DNA of 22,676 bases from an uncultured Collinsella sp. (lineage in GTDB: Bacteria > Actinomycetota > Coriobacteriia > Coriobacteriales > Coriobacteriaceae). The position numbers and the translations under genes are program-made. Under the pieces are notes generated by a model. That model ran no database searches, was not told where the DNA came from, and worked only from the letters and a program-made list of their open reading frames with translations. This document shows, one piece after another, positions 8,511 through 16,251 of this stretch; within the stretch, counting starts at the first letter, position 1, and each line of letters starts with the position of its first letter. The DNA lies in contig UQWK01000032.1 of NCBI GenBank assembly GCA_900544725.1, positions 1 through 22,676 on the forward strand, in the 5' to 3' direction.

Positions 8511-10508
8511 ATGGCAAAAAACACCGCAAACTATGGTAACGACAGTATCCGCCAGCTCAAGGACGAGGAACGCGTACGCCTGCGCCCCGCCGTCATCTTT
8601 GGCTCGGACGGACTCGATGGTTGCGCGCATGCCGCCTTCGAGATCCTGTCCAACGCCGTTGACGAGGCGCGCCAGGGCTACGGCAAGCTCATCACCCTTA
8701 CCGCCTTTCGCGATGGCTCCATCCAGGTAGAGGACAACGGCCGCGGCTGCCCGCTCGACTGGAACCCCTCCGAGAAGCGCTTTAACTGGGAACTCGTCTT
8801 TTGCGAGCTCTACGCCGGCGGCAAGTACAACAACAACCAGGGCGGCGACTACGACTTCTCGCTCGGCACCAACGGCCTGGGCTCGTGCGCGACCCAGTAC
8901 GCCTCCGAGTACATGGACGTCACGGTTTGGCGCGACGGCAACAAGTACTCCCTGCACTTTAAGAAGGGCAAGGTCGTCGGCGCCAAAAAGAAGGCGCTCG
9001 AGATTGAGCCCAGCGACGAGAACCGCACCGGCACCACCATCAAGTGGCGCCCCGACCTCGAAGTCTTTACCTCCATCAGCATTCCCCACGACTGGTATCG
9101 CGAGACCATGCGTCGTCAGGCCGTGGTCAACGCCAACGTGACCTTCCGCCTGCGTATCGAGGGCGATGACGGCGAATTTACCGAAGAAGATTTTTGCTAC
9201 CCCAAAGGCATCGAGGACTACGTGCTCGAGAAGGTCGGTACCGACTACCTCACCGAGCCCTTCTTTATCGAGGCAGACCGTCGCGGTCGCGATCGCGAGG
9301 ACCTGCCCGACTACAACGTCAAGATCACCGCGTGCATGTGCTTCTCGCGCACCTTCATGATGCAGGAGTACTACCACAACTCATCATGGCTCGAAAACGG
9401 CGGTTCGCCCGAGAAGGCCGCCCGCAGCGCTCTGACCAGCGCCATCGATGCCTACATTAAGCAACAGGGCAAATACAACAAAAACGAGAGCGGCATTAAG
9501 TGGCAGGACGTCCAGGACTGTCTCGTGCTGGTGACCAACTGCTTCTCCACTCAGACGTCCTACGAAAACCAGACCAAGAAGGCCATCAACAACCGCTTTA
9601 TCCAGCAGGCTATGACGGCCTTCTTTAAAGAGCGCCTCTCGACCTACTTGATCGAGAACAAGGACGCCGCCAATAAGATCATGGAGCAGGTGCTCATCAA
9701 CAAGCGCTCGCGCGAGAATGCCGAAAAGACGCGCCAGAGCATCAAGACCAACCTGCAGCAAAAGACCGACATGGCCAACCGCGTGCAAAAATTCATCGAT
9801 TGCCGCTCCAAGGACAAGAGCCGCCGCGAGATCTACATCGTAGAGGGCGACTCGGCAGCAGGCGCCATTCGCACCTCGCGCGATGCCGAGTTCCAGGGCG
9901 TTATGCCCGTCCGCGGCAAGATCCTCAACTGCCTAAAGGAAGATTATCCGCGCATCTTTAAGTCCGACATCATCATGGACCTCATGCGCGTGCTGGGCTG
10001 CGGTGTGGAGATCAAGGACAAGCGTATCAAGAACCTTGGCGCCTTCGACCTGGACAACCTCAACTGGAACAAAGTCATCATCTGTACGGACGCCGACGTC
10101 GACGGTTATCACATTCGCACGCTCGTGCTCACCATGCTCTACCGCCTGGTGCCCACGCTTATCGACGAGGGCTACGTCTATATCGCCGAGTCGCCGCTCT
10201 ACGAGATCAACTGCAAAGAGAAGACCTACTTTGCCTACACCGAACTTGAGAAGAACGGCATCCTCAAGGAGATCGGTGACCAGAAGTGCTCCATCAACCG
10301 CTCCAAGGGTCTTGGTGAGAACGACCCTGACATGATGTGGCTCACCACCATGAACCCCGAGACGCGCCGCCTGATCAAGGTGGAGCCCGAGGACGTCACC
10401 AAGATGGAGACTATGTTCAACCTTTTGCTGGGCAACGACGAGGCAGGCCGCAAGCGCCATATCTCGGAGCACGGCAAGGAATACCTGGACCAGCTGGACC
10501 TGCAGTAA
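8511..10508 (+). CDS. parE: Type IIA topoisomerase ATPase/Toprim subunit (ParE/GyrB-like)
   Basis: The predicted protein has 665 residues. The GHKL ATPase is shown by FEILSNAVDEA (catalytic-site Asn48), VEDNGRG (Asp75) and SLGTNGLGS in place of the usual GGLHGVG lid. The transducer has the QTK loop (ENQTKKAINN). The Toprim domain has EGDSAAG (Glu445), then CTDADVDGYHIRT (Asp527, 529, 531) and KGLGE (Lys599). The length fits ParE and short GyrB proteins, without the proteobacterial insert. With the next gene it forms a second topoisomerase operon; decatenation (topoisomerase IV role) is inferred because the partner lacks a clear GyrA box. The motifs differ from housekeeping GyrB, so this is a divergent class. 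AAAGGAG is 16 bases before the ATG, too far for a good SD; GAGCGAG is closer. Confidence 0.88.
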   Translation: MAKNTANYGNDSIRQLKDEERVRLRPAVIFGSDGLDGCAHAAFEILSNAVDEARQGYGKLITLTAFRDGSIQVEDNGRGCPLDWNPSEKRFNWELVFCELYAGGKYNNNQGGDYDFSLGTNGLGSCATQYASEYMDVTVWRDGNKYSLHFKKGKVVGAKKKALEIEPSDENRTGTTIKWRPDLEVFTSISIPHDWYRETMRRQAVVNANVTFRLRIEGDDGEFTEEDFCYPKGIEDYVLEKVGTDYLTEPFFIEADRRGRDREDLPDYNVKITACMCFSRTFMMQEYYHNSSWLENGGSPEKAARSALTSAIDAYIKQQGKYNKNESGIKWQDVQDCLVLVTNCFSTQTSYENQTKKAINNRFIQQAMTAFFKERLSTYLIENKDAANKIMEQVLINKRSRENAEKTRQSIKTNLQQKTDMANRVQKFIDCRSKDKSRREIYIVEGDSAAGAIRTSRDAEFQGVMPVRGKILNCLKEDYPRIFKSDIIMDLMRVLGCGVEIKDKRIKNLGAFDLDNLNWNKVIICTDADVDGYHIRTLVLTMLYRLVPTLIDEGYVYIAESPLYEINCKEKTYFAYTELEKNGILKEIGDQKCSINRSKGLGENDPDMMWLTTMNPETRRLIKVEPEDVTKMETMFNLLLGNDEAGRKRHISEHGKEYLDQLDLQ

Positions 10509-10553
10509 CAGTAAATCGATAACGACGGCCCATAAGAAGTTCAAGAGGAAATC

Positions 10554-12794
10554 GTGGCAAAGAAGAAGACGAAGAACCAGCCAAAGAAAAAGCAGGTCAA
10601 CGCCGAGAACGTCATCGGCCTGCACTCCGAGGTCACCGACCAGCCAATCACGCAGACGCTCGAGGTTAACTACATGCCCTACGCCATGAGCGTCAACGTC
10701 TCGCGTGCATTCCCCGAGATTGACGGCTTTAAGCCCTCGCACCGCAAGCTGCTCTACACCATGTACAAGATGGGTCTGCTCAAGGGCGAGCGCCAGAAGA
10801 GCGCCAACATCGTCGGCCAGACCATGAAGCTCAACCCGCACGGCGACGCCGCGATCTACGAGACGATGGTGCGCCTGGCCACCGGCAACGAGGCACTGCT
10901 CGCCCCCTTCGTTGAGTCGAAGGGCAACTTTGGCAAGTACTATTCGGGCGACCTGAGTTACGCCGCATCGCGTTATACCGAGGCCAAGCTCTCCCCCATC
11001 AGCGCCGAGATCTTCAAGGACATCGACAAGGACCCGGTCGACTTCGTCGACAGCTACGACGGCGCCATGAAAGAGCCGCGTCTGCTGCCCACCACGTTCC
11101 CCAATATCCTCGTCTCGGCCAACAAGGGTATCGGCGTCGCCATGGCATCCGATATCTGCGGTTTCAACCTCAACGAGGTCTGTACCGCCACAATGCATTA
11201 CCTGCAGGATCCCGACTGCGACCTGCTCGAGTACATGCCCATGCCCGACTTCTCGACCGGCGGCGAAATTATCTACCGCCGCGAGGAGATGGAAAAGATT
11301 ATCGAGACCGGTCTTGGCAGCTTCCAGATCCGCTCCCGCTGGCGCTGGATTCCCGAAGAGCGCATCATCGAGGTCTACGAGATCCCCTACACCACCAAGA
11401 CCGATGTCATCATCGAGCGCATCGTCAAGCTCTCCAAAGAGGGCAAGGTCAAAGAGATCGCAGACATTCGCGACGAGACCGACCTTTCGGGCCTGCGTAT
11501 CGCCATCGACCTTAAGCGTGGCGTCGACCCCGACAAGCTCATGGCCAAGCTCTATCGCTCGACTACGCTGCAGGATTCGTTCTCGTGCAACTTCAACGTG
11601 CTCGTCGACGGCTATCCCCGTGTTATGGGCGTGCGCCAGATTCTGCACGAGTGGGTCAAGTGGCGTATTGAGTCCACGCGTCGCCGCATTAACTTTGACC
11701 TGGGCAAAAAGTCCGAGCGCCTGCACCTGCTGCACGGCCTCGAGGCGATCTTGCTCGACATCGACAAGGCCATCGCCATCATCCGCGGCACCAAGCTCGA
11801 GGCCGAGGTCGTGCCCAACCTTATGAAGGGTTTCGACATCGACGAGACCCAGGCCGAGTTTGTTGCCGAGCTTAAGCTCCGCAACATCAACGAGGAATAC
11901 ATCCTCAACCGCACCAAGGACATCGCCAAGCTCGAGGGCGAGATTGCCGAGCTTGAGGAGATCCTCTCCAGCGAAGAGAACATCAAGAAGGTCATCAGCG
12001 ACGAGCTGGCCGCGGTCAACAAGAAGTACGTGATGCCGCGCCGCACGGGCAGGATCGAACCCCATGAGGTTATCGAGGTAAGCTTGGAGCCCGAGGTCGA
12101 GGAGTATCCGGTCACCATCATGCTCTCGCGCGATGGCTACCTTAAGAAGATGACGGACCGCGTGCTCAAGAAGGCGACAACGCTCAAGTACAAGGACGGC
12201 GACAAACCCTTTATCGAGTTCCCGTCCTCCAACACCCACGAGCTGCTCGTGTTTACCAACAAGAGCCAGGTGTACAAGTGCAAGGTCGCAGCGTTTGAGG
12301 ACACCAAGTCGGCCCAGCTGGGCTCGTACCTGCCGACCGATCTTGAGATGGAACCCGACGAGAGCGTCATCTGGGTCATCGACCCCGAGGATTACAAGGC
12401 CGACGTGCTGTTTGTCTTTGAGAACGGCCGCGTGGTGCGCGTCGCACTTTCCGGATACGTCACCAAGACCAACCGCAAGCGCCTCAAGAACGCCATCTAC
12501 GGCGGCAGCAAGCTGCTGTATGCCCAGGTGCTCAAGGAAGATCGCGACATCGCGCTGGTCTCGAGCGACTATCGTTTGATGAACTTCAACACGTCGTTGC
12601 TCAAGACCAAGACGACTACCAACACGCAGGGCGTCCAGGCTTTCACGGCCAAGAAGGGCCGCTCGGTCACCACTGTCGGCACGACCGAGGACATCCTCGG
12701 CGCCGGTGTCTCGGCCGAGAAGTTCACCGCGCAGAGCCTGCCCTCCGCCGGTGCCCTCATGAAAGAAAACGACATGCCGAGTTTGTTTGACTAA
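10554..12794 (+). CDS. parC: Type IIA topoisomerase breakage-reunion subunit (ParC/GyrA-like)
   Basis: The predicted protein has 746 residues with a GTG start preceded by AGAGGAA. The winged-helix/tower region starts at NYMPYAMSVNVSRAFPEIDG. The active-site Tyr is Tyr141 in AASRYTEAKL, preceded by Arg140. The quinolone-determining region reads NPHGDAAIYE (residues 94-103), with Ala99 where E. coli GyrA has Ser83 and Glu103 where it has Asp87. A coiled-coil (about residues 430-490) precedes a C-terminal beta-pinwheel-like part with repeats such as DGYLKKM and NGRVVRV; no GyrA box (QRRGGKG) is visible, favouring ParC over GyrA. The gene begins 45 bases after parE, so the two are one operon that ends at the terminator at 12840-12890. 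The N-terminus is unusually Lys-rich (KKKTKNQPKKK). Confidence 0.88.
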   Translation: MAKKKTKNQPKKKQVNAENVIGLHSEVTDQPITQTLEVNYMPYAMSVNVSRAFPEIDGFKPSHRKLLYTMYKMGLLKGERQKSANIVGQTMKLNPHGDAAIYETMVRLATGNEALLAPFVESKGNFGKYYSGDLSYAASRYTEAKLSPISAEIFKDIDKDPVDFVDSYDGAMKEPRLLPTTFPNILVSANKGIGVAMASDICGFNLNEVCTATMHYLQDPDCDLLEYMPMPDFSTGGEIIYRREEMEKIIETGLGSFQIRSRWRWIPEERIIEVYEIPYTTKTDVIIERIVKLSKEGKVKEIADIRDETDLSGLRIAIDLKRGVDPDKLMAKLYRSTTLQDSFSCNFNVLVDGYPRVMGVRQILHEWVKWRIESTRRRINFDLGKKSERLHLLHGLEAILLDIDKAIAIIRGTKLEAEVVPNLMKGFDIDETQAEFVAELKLRNINEEYILNRTKDIAKLEGEIAELEEILSSEENIKKVISDELAAVNKKYVMPRRTGRIEPHEVIEVSLEPEVEEYPVTIMLSRDGYLKKMTDRVLKKATTLKYKDGDKPFIEFPSSNTHELLVFTNKSQVYKCKVAAFEDTKSAQLGSYLPTDLEMEPDESVIWVIDPEDYKADVLFVFENGRVVRVALSGYVTKTNRKRLKNAIYGGSKLLYAQVLKEDRDIALVSSDYRLMNFNTSLLKTKTTTNTQGVQAFTAKKGRSVTTVGTTEDILGAGVSAEKFTAQSLPSAGALMKENDMPSLFD

Positions 12795-12839
12795 CGCGAT
12801 TGGTTAAAACCGCGGGAGTCGTACCGCCACAAATCCGTA

Positions 12840-12890
12840 AAAGAAAGGGCCCCGGGGCGCGATTAACTGCACTCCGGGGCCCTTTCTTTT
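12840..12890. terminator. Strong bidirectional terminator
   Basis: A perfect 16-bp stem pairs 12840-12855 with 12874-12889 around an 18-base loop. The core is GGGCCCCGG/CCGGGGCCC and the flanks are A-rich on one side and TTTCTTTT on the other, so it works in both directions. It ends the parE-parC operon and the minus-strand flavoprotein gene. Confidence 0.92.
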
Positions 12891-12915
12891 ACCATTTGCT
12901 CGCAGAAGTGCACTC

Positions 12916-12981
12916 TCACACCAGCTTGCGAGCAAGCTCACGCACTTCCGCTAGCACTAGTTTCCATGCGCTCTTCTTGTT
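12916..12981 (-). pseudogene. 3' remnant of a second iron-sulfur flavoprotein gene
   Basis: The minus strand reads NKKSAWKLVLAEVRELARKL, then V and a TGA stop at 12916-12918. The end matches the C-terminus of the adjacent intact flavoprotein (LKEVCELARKLA), and the DNA is also similar (AGCTTGCGAGC shared near both stops). No start, flavin or cysteine motif accompanies it. It looks like the tail left after a tandem duplication and deletion. It begins right after the TAA of the intact gene, in a different frame. Confidence 0.6.
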
Positions 12982-12982
12982 C

Positions 12983-13513
12983 TTAGGCGAGCTTGCGAGC
13001 GAGCTCGCACACCTCTTTCAGCTTGGGCGAGGAAGCCATGCTGTCGCGCTCGGTCATACCGCTGATGGTGACAATGCCCTGGTCCTCCCACTTGCAGTAC
13101 GCGCAGGTTAACTTGTACATAGCGATCGCCGCATCATAGACGCCCTCGCTGTGGCTATCGAGCAAAAGGGCCGTCTTGGTGAACGGGAAGCCCGTAGCAC
13201 CGAAGGCGTACAGGCGGTCGATGGCGGCCTTTTCCTGCGCGGTGATATCGAACCAGTAGATAGGCGAAGCGAAGACAACCATGTTGGCGTCTTTCAGCGA
13301 CTCAATCACGTTGGCCATGTCATCCTTCTGCACGCAGACGCCCTCATGGGCAAAGCAGTACTGGCATCCCAAGCAGCCGGCGATCTTCTTACTGGCGACG
13401 CGGACGACCTCGACCGTATGGCCGCCCTCACGCGCGGTCTCGGCAAACGCCTCGACCATGGTGTCGGTATTGGCACCCTTGCGCGGGCTACCACTCAATA
13501 CAACGATATTCAT
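12983..13513 (-). CDS. Iron-sulfur flavoprotein / NADPH-dependent FMN reductase family protein
   Basis: The predicted protein has 176 residues with a flavodoxin-like fold. The FMN phosphate loop is SGSPRKGANT (residues 7-16). Cysteines 47, 50, 53 and 60 (CLGCQYC then C after six residues) form the compact CX2CX2CX6C motif that binds a 4Fe-4S cluster in archaeal and clostridial iron-sulfur flavoproteins. FASPIYWFDITAQEKAAIDR is the typical second flavin-contact segment. The start has a strong SD (GGAGGGAG) and a hairpin just upstream of it. It is likely a cytoplasmic electron-transfer protein or quinone/nitro/azo-type reductase; the substrate cannot be told from sequence. It lies 145 bases downstream of the hydrolase gene on the same strand, so it may share that MerR-controlled transcript. 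Confidence 0.88.
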   Translation of the reverse strand: MNIVVLSGSPRKGANTDTMVEAFAETAREGGHTVEVVRVASKKIAGCLGCQYCFAHEGVCVQKDDMANVIESLKDANMVVFASPIYWFDITAQEKAAIDRLYAFGATGFPFTKTALLLDSHSEGVYDAAIAMYKLTCAYCKWEDQGIVTISGMTERDSMASSPKLKEVCELARKLA

Positions 13514-13529
13514 AGAAATCTCCCTCCTT

Positions 13530-13551
13530 CATGCCGCAGGCGCACGGCATG
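13530..13551 (-). promoter_or_regulatory. Hairpin abutting the flavoprotein ribosome binding site
   Basis: CATGCCG (13530-13536) pairs perfectly with CGGCATG (13545-13551) around an 8-base loop. On the minus strand it ends directly before the AAGGAGGGAG SD, so it may affect translation of the flavoprotein. On the plus strand it is followed by TTTTCTT, but no plus-strand gene lies upstream. Confidence 0.4.
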
Positions 13552-13658
13552 TTTTCTTGTAGCCAAAACGAATGGAGTTAATCAATCGCCTCGTTTCAGC
13601 TACTCCCACTCTTTAGAAGAATCGTTGCTGGAGACTTGGCATTGAATCAAGGCACGCC

Positions 13659-14630
13659 TTATTTCAGATATTCCTCAAAGAATGCCTTCAGCTTTCCAAA
13701 CGGAATGATGTCCATCTGATCGTAAAGGTCGGTGTGGCTGGCACCAGGGATAATGAGCAATTCCTTGTTGTCCCCCGTCAGCTTGCCGTACGCGGCTTCG
13801 CTGAAATAGCGGGAGTGCGCCTTCTCGCCATGCACCAGCAACACAGCAGAGCGGATTTCGCTGCTGTATTGCAAAATCGGCATATTCAAAAATGACAGCG
13901 AAGACGTCGCATTCCAGCCACCGTTGGAGTTCAGGCTGCGGGGATGATAGCCTCGCGGAGTTTTGTAGTAGGCGCAATAGTCCGCTACAAACTGCGGCGC
14001 ATCCTCCGGTAGCGGATCGACCACGCCGCCCGCCAGCGCATAGCTGCCGTTTTTATAGTCCTCGGTGCGCTGCTCATTCAGCGCTTTCCGCTTTTCAAAG
14101 CGCGCCTGCTCGGAATCCTCGGCGTCAAAATAGCCGTTGGCGGTCACACGGGTCATGTCGTACATGGTCATAGCCGCGGTAGCTTTGATACGGGTGTCGA
14201 TGGCCGCCGCATTGACTGCCATGCCGCCCCAACCGCAGATACCGATGATGCCGATACGCTCCGGGTCAACGCTTTCCTGCACAGAGAGGAAATCCACCGC
14301 TGCGCAGAAGTCCTCGGTGTTGATGTCCGGCGATGCTACATAGCGGGGCGTGCCGCCGCTCTCGCCGGTATAGGACGGGTCAAAGGCAATTGCAAAAAAG
14401 CCCAGCTCCGCCATTTTCTGCGCGTACAGACCGGAGGACTGCTCCTTCACCGCGCCAAAAGGGCCGCTGACGGCGATGGCGGGCAGCTTGCCTTCCGCGT
14501 TCTTAGGCACGTAGACGTCAGCCACCAGCGTGATGCCGTATCGGTTATGGAAGGTCGCCTTGCTGTGCTCAACCTTGTCGCTTTTGGGGAACACTTTGTC
14601 CCATTCCTGCGTCAGATTCAACTGTTCCAT
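13659..14630 (-). CDS. Alpha/beta hydrolase (dienelactone hydrolase-like, YcjY group)
   Basis: The predicted protein has 323 residues. The oxyanion region is AIAVSGPFGAVKEQSSG and the nucleophile elbow is IGIIGICGWGGMAVNAAA, with Cys132 at the position where family members carry GICASGG or a similar motif. VLLVHGEKAHSRYF and IPGASHTDLYD supply the acid region and the catalytic His. There is no signal peptide, so it acts in the cytoplasm. AGGAGG lies 7 bases before the ATG, and the upstream CMD-cupin gene ends 2 bases before this start, so the two are translationally close and co-transcribed. The substrate is unknown; small lactones, esters or acyl compounds are plausible. Base composition and codon use look more clostridial than the surroundings, compatible with transfer. 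Confidence 0.85.
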   Translation of the reverse strand: MEQLNLTQEWDKVFPKSDKVEHSKATFHNRYGITLVADVYVPKNAEGKLPAIAVSGPFGAVKEQSSGLYAQKMAELGFFAIAFDPSYTGESGGTPRYVASPDINTEDFCAAVDFLSVQESVDPERIGIIGICGWGGMAVNAAAIDTRIKATAAMTMYDMTRVTANGYFDAEDSEQARFEKRKALNEQRTEDYKNGSYALAGGVVDPLPEDAPQFVADYCAYYKTPRGYHPRSLNSNGGWNATSSLSFLNMPILQYSSEIRSAVLLVHGEKAHSRYFSEAAYGKLTGDNKELLIIPGASHTDLYDQMDIIPFGKLKAFFEEYLK

Positions 14631-14632
14631 AC

Positions 14633-15397
14633 CTAAACCTCCTTGTCAGTCGCTTTAAGGTATTGCTCGTCGTCCACGGGCTCCAACCACTCGTTGGAGG
14701 CCTCCTCGCCCGGAACCTCCACCGCGAGATGGGAGAACCAGCTGTCGGGCGCCGCACCGTGCCAGTGCTTTACGCCTGCGGGAATATTTACTACATCGCC
14801 GGGGCACAGCTCCTGTGCCGGTTTGCCCCATTCCTGGTAAAACCCTCGGCCAGCCACGCAGACGAGAATCTGCCCGCCGCCGCTTTTGGCGTGATGGGTG
14901 TGCCAGTTGTTGCGGCAGCCTGGCTCGAACGTAACGTTGTAAATGCCGACCTGCTCGGTGGAAAGGGGCGCGAGGTAGCTTTGCCCGATAAAGTACTTCG
15001 CAAATGCGTCGTTGGGGGCACCGATGGGAAAGGCCATCTCGTTTTGATGCTTGGTTCTTGCGTCGGCGGCATCGCTATCCGCCCAGACCTCCTTCGCCAT
15101 GCGAAAGGCCGCCCATGCCTTGGGCCAGCCTGCGTAAAACGCCGCGTGCGTAAGGATTTCCGCTATCTCCGCCCTGGTCACGCCGTTGTTCTTTGCGGAC
15201 ATCAGATGATATTGGAACGAAGAGTCCGTCAGCCCCTGTGCCATCAAGGCAACCACCGTCACCACGCTGCGGTCTCGAAGGGAAAGCCTGTCTTCTCGGC
15301 TCCACACCTCGCCGAACAGTACATCGTCATTGAGCTGTGCGAATTTGGGAGCAAAGTCCCCCAGGGCATCTCTGCCCGCTGTCTGTTTGATTGCCAT
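14633..15397 (-). CDS. Carboxymuconolactone decarboxylase-cupin fusion protein
   Basis: The predicted protein has 254 residues and two domains. Residues about 20-110 form an AhpD/CMD-like helical domain (RDRSVVTVVALMAQG, NGVTRAEIAEILTHAAFYAGWPKA). It has no CxxC, so peroxidase activity is unlikely. Residues about 150-235 are a cupin with metal-ligand candidates His166, His168, His169, Gln176 and His211 (NNWHTHHAKSGGGQ, then PGDVVNIPAGVKHWHG). The ATG has AGGAGG 9 bases upstream. The fusion is common in anaerobic Firmicutes, usually next to flavodoxin-like proteins, reductases and MerR regulators, as here. The substrate is not established. It is the first intact gene of the minus-strand operon; a MerR-type promoter lies about 215 bases upstream with a gene remnant in between. 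Confidence 0.9.
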   Translation of the reverse strand: MAIKQTAGRDALGDFAPKFAQLNDDVLFGEVWSREDRLSLRDRSVVTVVALMAQGLTDSSFQYHLMSAKNNGVTRAEIAEILTHAAFYAGWPKAWAAFRMAKEVWADSDAADARTKHQNEMAFPIGAPNDAFAKYFIGQSYLAPLSTEQVGIYNVTFEPGCRNNWHTHHAKSGGGQILVCVAGRGFYQEWGKPAQELCPGDVVNIPAGVKHWHGAAPDSWFSHLAVEVPGEEASNEWLEPVDDEQYLKATDKEV

Positions 15398-15459
15398 GAT
15401 CGATTTCCTCCTGTCGATGGTTTTGAGTGCAAAACTGCTTCCGTCCAGCTAAGCCGCGC

Positions 15460-15558
15460 CTAGACTCCTGTGCCCATTCGTCGCGCCTGCTCAAGAGCGG
15501 GATGCCCGCCGATTTCGCCCACGCCGTTCAAGCCGCCGGCGAATACCGTTCCGGCAAG
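15460..15558 (-). pseudogene. C-terminal remnant of a flavodoxin-family oxidoreductase
   Basis: The minus strand reads LAGTVFAGGLNGVG, then EIGGHPALEQARRMGTGV and a TAG stop (15460-15462). This matches the typical C-terminal pattern of iron-sulfur flavoprotein/NAD(P)H oxidoreductases: a G-x-V strand, GG-x-N-x-x-G-[DE]-I, then HPALEQA and a final helix. No start codon, flavin loop or cysteine motif remains; the MerR-type promoter replaces the 5' part. It probably represents the original first gene of the cupin-hydrolase operon, deleted except for its tail. Confidence 0.55.
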
Positions 15559-15611
15559 CGTGCGCCTTTGGCGAAAATCCCTTGCGCTCCCGATTTGTAT
15601 TGACGAAAATA

Positions 15612-15642
15612 AAGGTAATACCTAAACCTAACTTTAGGTCAA
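15612..15642 (-). promoter_or_regulatory. MerR-type promoter and operator of the cupin-hydrolase operon
   Basis: On the minus strand TTGACC (15637-15642) is separated by 19 bases from TACCTT (15612-15617), the over-long spacer characteristic of MerR-activated promoters. Inside the spacer lies a 7-bp inverted repeat, ACCTAAA (15620-15626) and TTTAGGT (15633-15639). It ends 32 bases before the divergent merR gene, so the same site may autoregulate merR. It resembles AdhR/YyaN-type operators. Confidence 0.75.
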
Positions 15643-15673
15643 GGAGTAAATTCGAGATTTGTCCGGAGGGACC

Positions 15674-16114
15674 ATGTACACAATCGGACAGGTGGCGGAG
15701 ATGTTCGATCTGCCCGTTTCCACGCTGCGTTATTACGACAAGCAGGGATTGTTCCCGGAATTGGAGCGAACGTCCGGCATTCGCCGATTCGGCGATACGG
15801 AACTCGAGGCGCTTCGGGTCATCGAATGCCTGAAGAAGGCTGGGATGGAGATCAAGGACATCCGGCTGTTCATGGAATGGTGCGCGGAGGGCCCATCGAC
15901 ATATCCCAAGCGCAAGGCCATGTTCGAGGAGCGGAAGGCCCACATGGAATCGGAGATCGCGAACATGAACCGTGCGCTGGATATGTTGAAGTTCAAATGC
16001 TGGTACTACGAGCAGGCGATCCAAGATGGCAACGAGGATAGAGTGAAGGCGCTGATTCCCGACAATTTACCGGAAGAAATCAAAGATACCTACGATAACG
16101 CCCACACTCAATAA
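15674..16114 (+). CDS. MerR-family transcriptional activator
   Basis: The predicted protein has 146 residues. The ATG at 15674 has GGAGG directly upstream. The N-terminal winged HTH is canonical: MYTIGQVAEMFDLPVSTLRY then YDKQGLFPELERT and GIRRFGDTELEALRVI. Residues about 75-120 form the dimerisation coiled coil (KRKAMFEERKAHMESEIANM), followed by ALDMLKFKCWYYEQA with a single Cys. This C-terminal layout is that of the AdhR/YyaN/NmlR-like subgroup that senses aldehydes or electrophiles, but the Cys context is not proof. The gene is divergent from the cupin-hydrolase operon with the 19-bp-spacer promoter between them. Transcription ends at the hairpin at 16174-16206. Confidence 0.9.
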   Translation: MYTIGQVAEMFDLPVSTLRYYDKQGLFPELERTSGIRRFGDTELEALRVIECLKKAGMEIKDIRLFMEWCAEGPSTYPKRKAMFEERKAHMESEIANMNRALDMLKFKCWYYEQAIQDGNEDRVKALIPDNLPEEIKDTYDNAHTQ

Positions 16115-16173
16115 TGCCGCCCGATGCTCAAGGGGCTTTGGCAAGGAGTCGTTTTAGGCAGACATGCAAAAAG

Positions 16174-16206
16174 AAAGCCTCCGAACCAGAAGGTTCGGAG
16201 GCTTTT
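16174..16206. terminator. Bidirectional terminator between merR and lysR
   Basis: A perfect 14-bp stem (16174-16187 with 16192-16205) has a 4-base loop AGAA. TTTT follows on the plus strand and TTTCTTTTTG on the minus strand. It serves the convergent merR and lysR genes. Confidence 0.93.
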
Positions 16207-16251
16207 ATTCCCGTTGTCCCCATAGGTATAAGCGCATCTGCTCGCGATTGC

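Noticed and set aside
8424..9377. Antisense frame of 317 codons over the start of parE
   Set aside because: Same effect of GC-rich codon use; the product has no recognisable domain and overlaps a gene with conserved ATPase motifs.
9933..12239. Very long antisense reading frame (768 codons) opposite the topoisomerase genes
   Set aside because: It is a by-product of the strong codon bias of parE and parC; the protein is low-complexity (Leu, Val, Asp, Gly) and the sense-strand genes have full catalytic motifs.
15491..16024. Minus-strand frame overlapping merR and its promoter
   Set aside because: It runs antisense through a well-supported MerR gene and the MerR operator, and its product is Arg-rich without a domain.
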